Assembly (NCBI GenBank): GCA_965227035.1
Contig: OZ245724.1
Coordinates: 2,480,001 to 2,544,000, forward strand
Source of the DNA: CBDDFQ01 sp965227035
GTDB taxonomy: Bacteria; Pseudomonadota; Gammaproteobacteria; Burkholderiales; Burkholderiaceae_C
Direction of reading: 5' to 3'
DNA: 64,000 nt
A program made the translations under genes and the position numbers. Positions within the stretch are counted from its first letter, which is position 1. Each line of letters starts with the position of its first letter. Below, in pieces: positions 26,522 through 33,311 of the stretch. Under the pieces are notes generated by a model. That model had not been told where the DNA came from. It made no database searches and saw only the letters and a program-made list of their open reading frames with translations.

Positions 26522-26589
26522 CGTCGTGTGCGGTCCGGTGGGCCGGGCACGACGGTTTATTCAAGACCATTTTTATATCGGGTGACCCC
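26522..26589 (+). promoter_or_regulatory. Structured 5' leader, candidate NMT1-type (xanthine) riboswitch
   Basis: Perfect arms CGTCGTG (26522-26528) and CACGACG (26548-26554) enclose an inner CCGG/CCGG stem with a TGGG loop. An AT-rich stretch follows (GGTTTATTC..., ACCATTTTTATATC), then GGGTGACCCC abutting the ATG, so the ribosome site could be masked by pairing. NMT1-motif RNAs, known as xanthine sensors, occur just before NMT1/THI5-type transporter genes in proteobacteria, and this is such a gene. I cannot align the published consensus from memory, so the class is a hypothesis. Confidence 0.3.
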
Positions 26590-27630
26590 ATGAAACGTCG
26601 TGATTTCATCGCAGCCGCGTCTGCGTCGGTAGCTTCTCTCGCAGCTCCCTCCGTCTGGAGCCAGGGTGCCCCCCGCTCCGCCACACTTATCCCCGTCAAG
26701 TACACGCTCGATTTTCGGGTCACCGGACAGATCGCGCCATTTTTCCTCGCGCTATCCAAAGGCTATTACCGCGACGAGGGACTCGATCTCACGTTCGATG
26801 TGGGTAACGGCTCGGTGTCGACCATTACGCGGATTGCAAGCGGCGTGTACCAGATGGGGTCGGGCGACATCAGCTCGCTCATCGAATTCAATTCGCAGAA
26901 TCCCGGCACGCCCTATGTGCAGGCTGTTTACCAGTACTACAACCGCGCGCCCTTCGTGATCATCGGTCGCAAGGACAAAGGAGTCACCAACGACTTCAAA
27001 TCGCTGCAGGGCAAGAAAGTGGCAGCGGCCGCCGTCGAAGCGACTCGCAGGGCGTGGCCGATGGTCGCGCGCAAGGTGGGCATGTCGCCCAATGCATTCG
27101 AATGGTCCACCACCGATTTTTCATCGCGCGACAACGTCATGGTGCGCGGCGACGTAGATGCAGCCACCTACTTCCACGACTCGGCCACGTCGCTCTTCGC
27201 ACGCATGAAGATGGAAGACCTTTCCATCCTGAAGTACTCCGATGCGGGTGTGAACCTGTATGGCAATGCAATTCTGGCTAGCAGCAACCTGATCGCGCAG
27301 AACCCCAAGGTAATTGCAGGCTTTTTACGCGCGACGAATCGCGCGATCATCGAGACGCTTGCCGATCCGATTCCTTCGATTGCAGCGACCAAGCAGCGCG
27401 AGCCGATCCTCGACGAAAAGGTGGAGCTCGATCGCTGGAAGATCACAGCGCAATACCTTGCCGCGCCCGACACGCAGAGCCACGGCATCGGCGACATTCG
27501 CAAGCTCTATCTGGAACGTCAGGTGGATGAAGTGGTCGACATCTTCGCGCTCAAGAATCGTCCTAATGCAGAGACGATCTTCAACTCGTCGATGCTGCCT
27601 CCGAAATCCGAACGCATGGTGAAGGCTTGA
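26590..27630 (+). CDS. NMT1/THI5-type ABC substrate-binding protein 1
   Basis: The 346-residue periplasmic protein starts with a twin-arginine signal (MKRRDFIAAASASVASLAAP). An NMT1/SsuA-like binding fold follows, with VKYTLDFRVTGQIAPFFLA and KGYYRDEGLDLTFDVGNGS. Relatives bind pyrimidine thiamine precursors, sulfonates, riboflavin precursors or nucleobases. The ATG at 26590 is chosen because it begins the Tat signal. An earlier frame start adds an implausible leader. It is the first gene after the sigma-54-type promoter and structured leader, lies six bases before a deaminase gene, and has a paralogue at 29381. The substrate is inferred to be a nucleobase-like heterocycle from the neighbours. 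Confidence 0.85.
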   Translation: MKRRDFIAAASASVASLAAPSVWSQGAPRSATLIPVKYTLDFRVTGQIAPFFLALSKGYYRDEGLDLTFDVGNGSVSTITRIASGVYQMGSGDISSLIEFNSQNPGTPYVQAVYQYYNRAPFVIIGRKDKGVTNDFKSLQGKKVAAAAVEATRRAWPMVARKVGMSPNAFEWSTTDFSSRDNVMVRGDVDAATYFHDSATSLFARMKMEDLSILKYSDAGVNLYGNAILASSNLIAQNPKVIAGFLRATNRAIIETLADPIPSIAATKQREPILDEKVELDRWKITAQYLAAPDTQSHGIGDIRKLYLERQVDEVVDIFALKNRPNAETIFNSSMLPPKSERMVKA

Positions 27631-27636
27631 CGGGCC

Positions 27637-28158
27637 ATGGGTGATATGAACATAGACACGACGCCGCAGGAACAGTTGCTTGCCGATCCACGCGACAGCA
27701 TGTACATGAAGCAGGCAATCGACCTGGCGTTTGCAGGACGCGCACGCGGCAATCGGCCTTTCGGTGCGGTCATCGTGAGTCCACACGGCGAGATCATGGC
27801 CGAGGCCTTCGCAGATTCGGTCGAGACCGGCGATTGCACCGGCCACGCCGAGACCAATGCAGTGCGGATCGCATCGCCGAGGTTCTCGCGTGATCAGCTC
27901 GCGGAGGCAACGCTCTACTCCTCCGCCGAACCTTGCGTCATGTGCGCAGGCGCCATCTTCTGGTCGAACATCGGCCGCGTGATCTACGGCATAGACGCGG
28001 TGCGTCTGCGCGTGTTCCGCGGCGAGCGACCCGAGCAGCGCGATGCCGTGCTGTCATGCCGCGACGTCTTTGCATCGTCGCCCCATCCCATCGAATGCAT
28101 CGGACCTGTCATGGTCGAGGACGCATCCGCCCCTCACATCGATTTCTGGAAAAGTTGA
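27637..28158 (+). CDS. Nucleoside/nucleobase deaminase 1 (guanine-deaminase-like)
   Basis: The 173-residue protein is a zinc-dependent deaminase of the cytidine/deoxycytidylate superfamily. The zinc site is His70-Ala-Glu72 (CTGHAETNAVR) plus Cys100 and Cys103 (AEPCVMCAG). The sequence NRPFGAVIV and FWSNIGRVIYG place it with small guanine deaminases (GuaD) and TadA-like enzymes. Guanine to xanthine would feed XdhAB encoded in the same region, but another aminopurine or aminopyrimidine is possible. It is tightly packed, six bases after the binding-protein gene and three before the 2-oxoglutarate oxygenase gene. A second, divergent deaminase lies at 32099. Confidence 0.82.
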   Translation: MGDMNIDTTPQEQLLADPRDSMYMKQAIDLAFAGRARGNRPFGAVIVSPHGEIMAEAFADSVETGDCTGHAETNAVRIASPRFSRDQLAEATLYSSAEPCVMCAGAIFWSNIGRVIYGIDAVRLRVFRGERPEQRDAVLSCRDVFASSPHPIECIGPVMVEDASAPHIDFWKS

Positions 28159-28161
28159 TTC

Positions 28162-29127
28162 ATGCAATCCCCTGCAATCCCCTTGATAGACCTTACCGAT
28201 GCGCTCGCACCGGGAGCGCCGCGCACAGCGGAGGTCGCGTCGACGATTCGCGGCGCGGCGACGACATCCGGATTTTTCTACGTGAAGAACCACGGCGTGC
28301 CGCTGGACCTTATCGATGAGCAGTTCCAGATCACACGCGAGTTTTTCGATCTGCCGCTCGAAGACAAAAATAGCGTGACGCTTAAAAACTCGACATCGGC
28401 ACACGGCTGGGAATCGCTCGGCACCCAGACACTCGACGCCTCTGCCAAGCCGGATCTGAAAGAAAGTTTCTACGCGGGAGTGGAGTACGCCGAAGACCAT
28501 CCCTATGTCTTGAAGAAGTATCACAACTACGGGCCCAACCAATGGCCCGAAACGCTTCCGGCCATGCAGGCGCAGTGCACCCAATACATTGCGGCCATGC
28601 GCAAGCTTGCCGAGCGAATGATGCAGTTGCTGGCGGTATCGCTGGGATTGCCGGAAGCATATTTCGGCATGGTGCACGACAGTCCCATGGCAACGCTGCG
28701 TTTACTGCGCTATCCGCCGCATCCCGAAGGTGCCGACGAACTGACTTTCGGCGCCGGCGCACATACCGATTGGGGTGCGGTCACCCTGCTCGCTCAGGAT
28801 AAGCACGGCGGCCTCGAAGTCGCCATGCCGGACGGAACATGGGTGCCAGCCACGCCAATTCCGGGCACCTTCGTCGTGAATCTGGGAGACATGATCCCGC
28901 GATGGACCAACGGCCGCTATCACTCGAATCCGCACCGAGTTCGCAATGTGTCCAGCGGTGGCGCTCCGCGTTACTCCATTCCGTTCTTCTACAACCCGGA
29001 TTTCGAAGCGGTCGTCTCTCCGGTCTCGACCTGCGTTTCGGAGGAAGACCCTGCCAGGTTCGAGCCGTGCACGGTGGGCGAACACCTGGCCGAGATGTAC
29101 CGAAAGACCTACGGAATCGCCGCTTGA
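28162..29127 (+). CDS. Fe(II)/2-oxoglutarate oxygenase, isopenicillin-N-synthase-like
   Basis: The 321-residue protein has the IPNS-like double-stranded beta-helix with the iron triad His201-Asp203 (GAGAHTDWGAV) and His258 (SNPHRVRNV), and the 2-oxoglutarate-binding Arg270-x-Ser272 (PRYSIPFFYN). The N-terminal STIRGAATTSGFFYVKNHG is typical of the family. Members hydroxylate or oxidise small molecules. Fungal thymine 7-hydroxylase is in this family, which fits a nucleobase-related job given the deaminase and transporter neighbours, but that is inference. It starts three bases after deaminase 1, so co-translation is likely. Confidence 0.85.
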   Translation: MQSPAIPLIDLTDALAPGAPRTAEVASTIRGAATTSGFFYVKNHGVPLDLIDEQFQITREFFDLPLEDKNSVTLKNSTSAHGWESLGTQTLDASAKPDLKESFYAGVEYAEDHPYVLKKYHNYGPNQWPETLPAMQAQCTQYIAAMRKLAERMMQLLAVSLGLPEAYFGMVHDSPMATLRLLRYPPHPEGADELTFGAGAHTDWGAVTLLAQDKHGGLEVAMPDGTWVPATPIPGTFVVNLGDMIPRWTNGRYHSNPHRVRNVSSGGAPRYSIPFFYNPDFEAVVSPVSTCVSEEDPARFEPCTVGEHLAEMYRKTYGIAA

Positions 29128-29193
29128 CCGGAAAATGTTCACCCGCCCAAAAAAGGGAGCAGATGCGGGTCGCCAAAGCGGACGCCGGCTAAA

Positions 29194-29253
29194 TGCACCA
29201 CTTCAGGGTAACTCCTGAGCAAATCGGCAAGCGGTGACGGCTTTTTTGCACCA
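29194..29253. promoter_or_regulatory. Two further TGCACCA half-sites upstream of binding protein 2
   Basis: TGCACCA occurs at 29194-29200 and 29247-29253, 53 bp apart (about five helical turns), with only partial dyad partners. They resemble NtrC half-sites and sit 75-130 bp upstream of the sigma-54 match at 29324. Confidence 0.3.
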
Positions 29254-29281
29254 CACACGAACAAAATCCTTGCAGCCGTTC

Positions 29282-29298
29282 AGCACGCGAATGGTGCG
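29282..29298. promoter_or_regulatory. NtrC-like dyad
   Basis: The 17-mer AGCACGCGAATGGTGCG has GCAC and GTGC at the spacing of classical NtrC sites (GCAC-N7-GTGC), including the AATGGTGC half found in enterobacterial glnA sites. It lies only about 26 bp upstream of the -24 element, unusually close for an enhancer. Confidence 0.4.
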
Positions 29299-29323
29299 CA
29301 TCGCAAGCGGACTGTTGCCCCAT

Positions 29324-29340
29324 CGGGCATCGTTTTTGCT
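29324..29340 (+). promoter_or_regulatory. Candidate sigma-54 promoter of binding protein 2
   Basis: CGGGCATCGTTTTTGCT has correct -24/-12 spacing, GGCAT at -24 and a perfect TTGCT at -12. The mismatch is G for T before the GG. Transcription would start near 29351, giving a leader of only about 30 bases. Confidence 0.55.
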
Positions 29341-29363
29341 TGAACAGAACTTTAGCAATCCAC

Positions 29364-29378
29364 GTATTGGAGCAATAC
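29364..29378 (+). other. Small hairpin carrying the ribosome-binding site
   Basis: GTATTG (29364-29369) and CAATAC (29373-29378) form a 6-bp stem with loop GAG. The GGAG ribosome site of binding protein 2 spans stem and loop two bases before the ATG, so translation could be modulated by its folding. Confidence 0.4.
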
Positions 29379-29380
29379 AC

Positions 29381-30406
29381 ATGACGAAGCGTTTATTCCT
29401 GAAGACATCCGTGGCATTGGCCGCCGCAGTTGCGTTCGGTAGCGTCAGCGCACAGACCACGCCCATCAAGTTCCAGCTGGACTGGCGCTTCGAGGGCCCC
29501 GCAGCACTGTTCCTGGTGCCGGTCGCCAAGGGTTATTTCAAGGACGCCAAGCTCGACGTGGTCGTCGATGCAGGTAACGGCTCCGGCGGCACGGTTACCC
29601 GCGTCGCGTCGGGCAGCTACGACATCGGCTTTGCCGACATGGCGGCGCTCATGGAGTTCCACGCAAACAACCCGGACGCTCCCAACAAGCCGGTCGCGAT
29701 CATGATGGTCTACAACGACACGCCCGCGTCGGTCATGGCGCTCAAGAAAAGCGGCATCAAGACGCCGGCCGATCTGAACGGCAAGAAGCTCGGCGCTCCC
29801 GTGTTCGATGCAGGTCGTCGCGCATTCCCGATCTTCGCAAAGGCGAACAACATCTCCGGCGTTCAGTGGACCGCCATGGATCCGCCGCTGCGTGAAACCA
29901 TGCTCGCTCGCGGCGATATCGACGCGATCACCGGCTTCACCTTCACTTCCCTGCTGAACCTCGAAGCGCGTGGCGTGAAGGCATCAGACGTCGTCGTGCT
30001 GCCCTATCCCGACTACGGTGTGAAGATGTACGGCAATGCGATCATCGCTTCGCCCAAGATCCTCAAGGAGAACCCCGCTGCAGTTAAGGCGTTTCTTGCA
30101 GCTTTCACCAAGGGCATGAAGGACGTGCTGGCCAACCAGGCAGCCGCCATCGAAACGGTCAAGGCTCGCGACGGCATCATCAACTCCGAACTCGAAACGC
30201 GTCGCCTGAAACTGGCTATCGACACCGTCATCAACACGCCCAACGCGCGCGAAGAAGGCTTTGGGCAGATCAACCCCGGTCGCATGTCGCTCATGGCATC
30301 GCAGGTGTCGGACGCATTTGCCACGAAGACCCGCGTCGACCCCAATGCGGTGTGGTCGTCTGCATACCTGCCAAGCACGGCAGAGCTGAACATTCTCAAG
30401 AAGTAA
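29381..30406 (+). CDS. NMT1/THI5-type ABC substrate-binding protein 2
   Basis: The 341-residue protein has a Sec-type signal (hydrophobic core SVALAAAVAFGSVSA, cleavage near SAQ) and the same fold as the protein at 26590. Compare FQLDWRFEGPAALF and KGYFKDAKLDVVVDAGNGS here with the matching segments there, which shows clear paralogy. I chose the ATG at 29381, with GGAG upstream, over an earlier in-frame start. It lies 253 bp after the oxygenase gene, behind its own sigma-54-type promoter. A strong hairpin separates it from the ATPase gene, an arrangement that usually gives excess binding protein. Confidence 0.87.
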   Translation: MTKRLFLKTSVALAAAVAFGSVSAQTTPIKFQLDWRFEGPAALFLVPVAKGYFKDAKLDVVVDAGNGSGGTVTRVASGSYDIGFADMAALMEFHANNPDAPNKPVAIMMVYNDTPASVMALKKSGIKTPADLNGKKLGAPVFDAGRRAFPIFAKANNISGVQWTAMDPPLRETMLARGDIDAITGFTFTSLLNLEARGVKASDVVVLPYPDYGVKMYGNAIIASPKILKENPAAVKAFLAAFTKGMKDVLANQAAAIETVKARDGIINSELETRRLKLAIDTVINTPNAREEGFGQINPGRMSLMASQVSDAFATKTRVDPNAVWSSAYLPSTAELNILKK

Positions 30407-30415
30407 TCAGCGATG

Positions 30416-30441
30416 GAAGAGAGGGCAAGCGCCCTCTCTTC
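30416..30441 (+). terminator. Intercistronic hairpin between binding protein 2 and the ATPase
   Basis: Perfect 11-bp arms GAAGAGAGGGC and GCCCTCTCTTC flank a four-base AAGC loop ten bases after the stop codon. Only a short GTTT follows, so it is more likely a partial terminator or a 3'-end mRNA stabiliser than a full stop. Confidence 0.65.
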
Positions 30442-30479
30442 GTTTAGTCGCCCGGTCTCGTTTCACGTCTGGATACCTC

Positions 30480-31316
30480 ATGGATGAACAGAAGAATTTC
30501 GTCGATTTCCGCGACGTCTGGCTCGCGTACAACGACGAATTGCTGGCACAGAATCATTTCGCTGTCGAAGCGATCGACCTCAAGGTCAAGGAGGGCGAGT
30601 TCATCGCCATCGTCGGTCCTTCCGGATGCGGCAAATCGACCTTCATGAAGTTGACGACAGGTCTGAAGATGCCCTCGATGGGCAAGATCCTGATCGACGG
30701 TCAGCCGGTTACCGGCCCCCTCAAAATTTCCGGCATGGCGTTTCAGGCGCCATCGCTTCTACCCTGGCGCACGACCGTGGACAACGTGCTGTTGCCTCTC
30801 GAAATCGTCGAGCCGTATCGCAGTAACTTTCGCGCCAAGCGCGCCGAGTACGAGGAACGCGCGCGCAAGCTCTTGCAGAAGGTCGGTTTGGGCGGTTACG
30901 AAGATAAATTCCCGTGGCAACTCTCCGGCGGCATGCAGCAACGCGCCAGCATTTGTCGCGCCCTGATTCACGAGCCCAAGATGCTGTTGCTCGACGAGCC
31001 TTTCGGTGCGCTCGATGCATTCACGCGCGAAGAGCTCTGGTGCATTCTTCGCGACTTGTGGACCGAGCAGAAATTCAACGTCATCCTGGTGACGCACGAT
31101 CTGCGCGAATCGGTGTTCCTTGCAGACACGGTCTACGTGATGAGCAAGAGTCCCGGCCGCTTCGTCGTCAAACGCGAGATCGATCTGCCGCGTCCGCGTG
31201 ACCTGGCAGTGACCTACACCAAGGAATTCACCGACATCGTTCTGGAACTTCGCGGACACATCGGCGCGATTCGCCAGACCAACAACGTAACTACGCAGAA
31301 TGCGATTGCCCAATGA
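30480..31316 (+). CDS. ABC transporter ATPase (NitT/TauT type)
   Basis: The 278-residue protein has all ABC ATPase motifs: Walker A GPSGCGKST (residues 46-54), Q-loop in MAFQAPSLLPW, signature LSGGMQQRASI (about residue 152), Walker B ending LLLDEPFGALD and the H-loop in LVTHDL. It belongs to the nitrate/taurine/SsuB group that serves NMT1-type binding proteins. It overlaps the permease gene by four bases (31313-31316). As the only ATPase beside two binding proteins, it may energise uptake for both. Confidence 0.92.
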   Translation: MDEQKNFVDFRDVWLAYNDELLAQNHFAVEAIDLKVKEGEFIAIVGPSGCGKSTFMKLTTGLKMPSMGKILIDGQPVTGPLKISGMAFQAPSLLPWRTTVDNVLLPLEIVEPYRSNFRAKRAEYEERARKLLQKVGLGGYEDKFPWQLSGGMQQRASICRALIHEPKMLLLDEPFGALDAFTREELWCILRDLWTEQKFNVILVTHDLRESVFLADTVYVMSKSPGRFVVKREIDLPRPRDLAVTYTKEFTDIVLELRGHIGAIRQTNNVTTQNAIAQ

Positions 31317-32089
31317 TGCAAGTTAACAAAAGACAGGTCGAGATCTGGTCTCCCTGGATCCTGCTGCTGGCGGTGATTCTGCTGTGGCAATTCATCTGCT
31401 CTGCCTTCAGCGTGTCCGAATTCATATTCCCGAGTCCGTGGCGCATCTGGACCCAGTTCATGGAATACAAGGGCATCATCGCGGGCCATGCGTGGCGCAC
31501 CTACTGGGTCACCATGACCGGATTCGGAATCTCGATCCTGGTCGGTGTCTTGCTCGGTTTCGCGGTCGGTAGTTCGCGGCTGGCTTATGCCGCCATGTAC
31601 CCCCTCATGACCGCGTTCAACGCCCTGCCTAAAGCCGCGTTCGTGCCGATTCTGGTGGTGTGGTTCGGGATCGGTGCCGGCCCGGCAATTCTTACTGCGT
31701 TCCTCATCTCGTTCTTCCCGATCATGGTGAATATCGCAACGGGCCTGGCCACACTCGAGCCCGAACTCGAAGACGTGCTCCGCGTGCTGGGTGCCAAGCG
31801 CTGGGATGTGCTCATCAAAGTGGGGCTGCCACGCTCCATGCCGTACTTCTTCGGCTCGCTGAAGGTCGCGATCACGCTGGCTTTCGTTGGCACTACCGTG
31901 TCTGAAATGACTGCTGCCAACGAAGGTATCGGTTACCTGCTTATCTCTGCCGGTTCTGCCATGCAGATGGGACTCGCGTTCGCAGGTTTGCTTGCCGTGG
32001 GCGTGATGGCTATGGCCATGTACGAGTTTTTCAGCCTGGTCGAAAAACACACGACCGGCTGGGCACACCGCAGTTCGCAAAACACCTGA
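31313..32089 (+). CDS. ABC transporter permease (NitT/TauT type)
   Basis: The 258-residue inner-membrane protein has about six transmembrane helices and the EAA-type cytoplasmic loop region around VLRVLGAKRWDVLIKVGLP that docks the ATPase. It is the SsuC/TauC-type permease partner of the ATPase encoded directly upstream, with overlapping start and stop. The N-terminus is short (MMQVNKRQ), so the first helix starts near residue 14. Only one permease is encoded here, so the complex is probably a homodimer of this subunit. Deaminase 2 follows after nine bases. Confidence 0.9.
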   Translation: MMQVNKRQVEIWSPWILLLAVILLWQFICSAFSVSEFIFPSPWRIWTQFMEYKGIIAGHAWRTYWVTMTGFGISILVGVLLGFAVGSSRLAYAAMYPLMTAFNALPKAAFVPILVVWFGIGAGPAILTAFLISFFPIMVNIATGLATLEPELEDVLRVLGAKRWDVLIKVGLPRSMPYFFGSLKVAITLAFVGTTVSEMTAANEGIGYLLISAGSAMQMGLAFAGLLAVGVMAMAMYEFFSLVEKHTTGWAHRSSQNT

Positions 32090-32098
32090 TCACGCTGA

Positions 32099-32590
32099 AT
32101 GATCGAAGAGGGGCCATCGCGCGAGCAGGTCGTCAAACACCTGCGCCGTGCGAACGATGTTGCGCGTCGTGCCATGGACATGGGACGCCATCCATTCGGC
32201 GCGATTCTGGTTGCACCCGATCATGAAACCGTTCTTGCCGAGCAAGGGAACATCGACACGGTGAATCATGCGGAGTCGACCCTTGCAAGGTATGCGGCGG
32301 ACGATTGGGACAGCGCATATCTTGCGCAGTGCACTCTCTACACGACCTTCGAACCCTGCGCGATGTGCGCCGGGACTGCCTACTGGGCGAACATCGGCCG
32401 AATCGTTTATGGTGCGGAGGAATCTGCGCTGCTTGCCTTGACCGGAAATCACGCCGAAAACCCAACGCTCTCTTTGCCATGCCGCGAGCTGTTCGCAGCA
32501 GGACAAAAGGACATCGAGGTGATCGGGCCGGTGGAAGAGCTTGCAGAAGAAATGATGGCGCCACACCGGGGTTTCTGGTCGAAGCGCTAA
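32099..32590 (+). CDS. Nucleoside/nucleobase deaminase 2
   Basis: This 163-residue zinc deaminase is distantly related to the enzyme at 27637. Zinc ligands are His57-Ala-Glu59 (VNHAESTLAR), Cys87 and Cys90 (FEPCAMCAG), with YWANIGRIVYG downstream. The substrate-side residues differ (MGRHPFGAILV against NRPFGAVIV, and HAESTLA against HAETNAV), so it should act on a different base than deaminase 1. The HAE-S-T-L run recalls fungal cytosine deaminase, which is a weak hint only. It lies nine bases after the permease gene and 25 before the cysteine hydrolase gene. Confidence 0.82.
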   Translation: MIEEGPSREQVVKHLRRANDVARRAMDMGRHPFGAILVAPDHETVLAEQGNIDTVNHAESTLARYAADDWDSAYLAQCTLYTTFEPCAMCAGTAYWANIGRIVYGAEESALLALTGNHAENPTLSLPCRELFAAGQKDIEVIGPVEELAEEMMAPHRGFWSKR

Positions 32591-32615
32591 CCAAAAATCA
32601 AGCCGGAAAAAACAA

Positions 32616-33290
32616 ATGCAATTCGAACAGTGGGTTATCGACCGCGTGGTCAAACGTCAGGGCAAGCTGCATCCCTACGATGAAATCGACGGAAAGAAAA
32701 CCGCCTTCGTTGTCGTCGACATGCAGAACTATTTTTGCAAGCCCGGCTTCCAGGCCGCCTGCGATTCCGCAGCGCTTACCTTCGAGTCGATCAACCGCAT
32801 GGCCGACGCGACTCGCAAGGCCGGTGGCATAGTCATCTGGATCCAAACATCTTCCGAGCAGGCCGCAACCCTGTGGTCGCACCACCACGACAACATGTAT
32901 GCGCCCGACAAGGCCGCACGTCGCGATCGCGAACTCGATCCGTCGAACGAGGGCTATCTGATTTCGGAGGGGCTCGATGTACAGCCCGGCGATCTGCGCG
33001 TCGGCAAGACTACCTACAGCGCGCTTACGCCTCACGGCGGCAAGCCATCGGAGTTGCAGAACGTCCTCATTCAGCGCGGCATCGAAACCGTGTTGGTAGG
33101 CGGCACCGCGACGAATGTCTGCTGCGAATCCACCGCGCGCGACGCGATGATGCTGAACTACAAAACCATCATGGTCGACGACACGTTGTCTGCCATGCGC
33201 GACGACGAACACCAGTATTCGCTGCGCAACTTCATCCTGTTCTTCGGCGACGTCATGAACGTCGACGAAGTGGTCGAACGCCTGAAGTAA
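32616..33290 (+). CDS. Isochorismatase-fold cysteine hydrolase
   Basis: The 224-residue protein has the cysteine-hydrolase triad of the isochorismatase-like family: Asp35 (FVVVDMQNYF), Lys131 (RVGKTTYSAL) and Cys169 (GGTATNVCCES). Known members open carbamoyl or ureido compounds, for example ureidoacrylate amidohydrolase RutB, biuret hydrolase and N-carbamoylsarcosine amidase. As the last gene of the transporter/deaminase/oxygenase set, it probably releases ammonia and CO2 from a ring-opened ureido intermediate. That is inference from family and place. It ends 21 bp from the convergent DUF1854 gene. Confidence 0.85.
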   Translation: MQFEQWVIDRVVKRQGKLHPYDEIDGKKTAFVVVDMQNYFCKPGFQAACDSAALTFESINRMADATRKAGGIVIWIQTSSEQAATLWSHHHDNMYAPDKAARRDRELDPSNEGYLISEGLDVQPGDLRVGKTTYSALTPHGGKPSELQNVLIQRGIETVLVGGTATNVCCESTARDAMMLNYKTIMVDDTLSAMRDDEHQYSLRNFILFFGDVMNVDEVVERLK

Positions 33291-33311
33291 TTCAGGCCGG
33301 CTTCGAGCGCC

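Larger units (their letters stand above)
26147..26589. promoter_or_regulatory. 443-bp divergent control region (Rieske gene / transporter operon)
   Basis: This is the only gene-free stretch above 300 bp. On the plus strand it holds, in order: two TGCACCA half-sites (26308 and 26320), the motif TTGCATACAA (26371-26380), a sigma-54 promoter match (26428-26444) and a GC-rich hairpin leader (26522-26554) running into the ATG at 26590. An open frame from 26488 would add a leader before the Tat signal and is not convincing. Confidence 0.6.

Noticed and set aside
26488..26589. Start of binding protein 1 at 26488
   Set aside because: It would put a 34-residue non-conserved leader before a normal twin-arginine signal and would translate through the leader hairpin.
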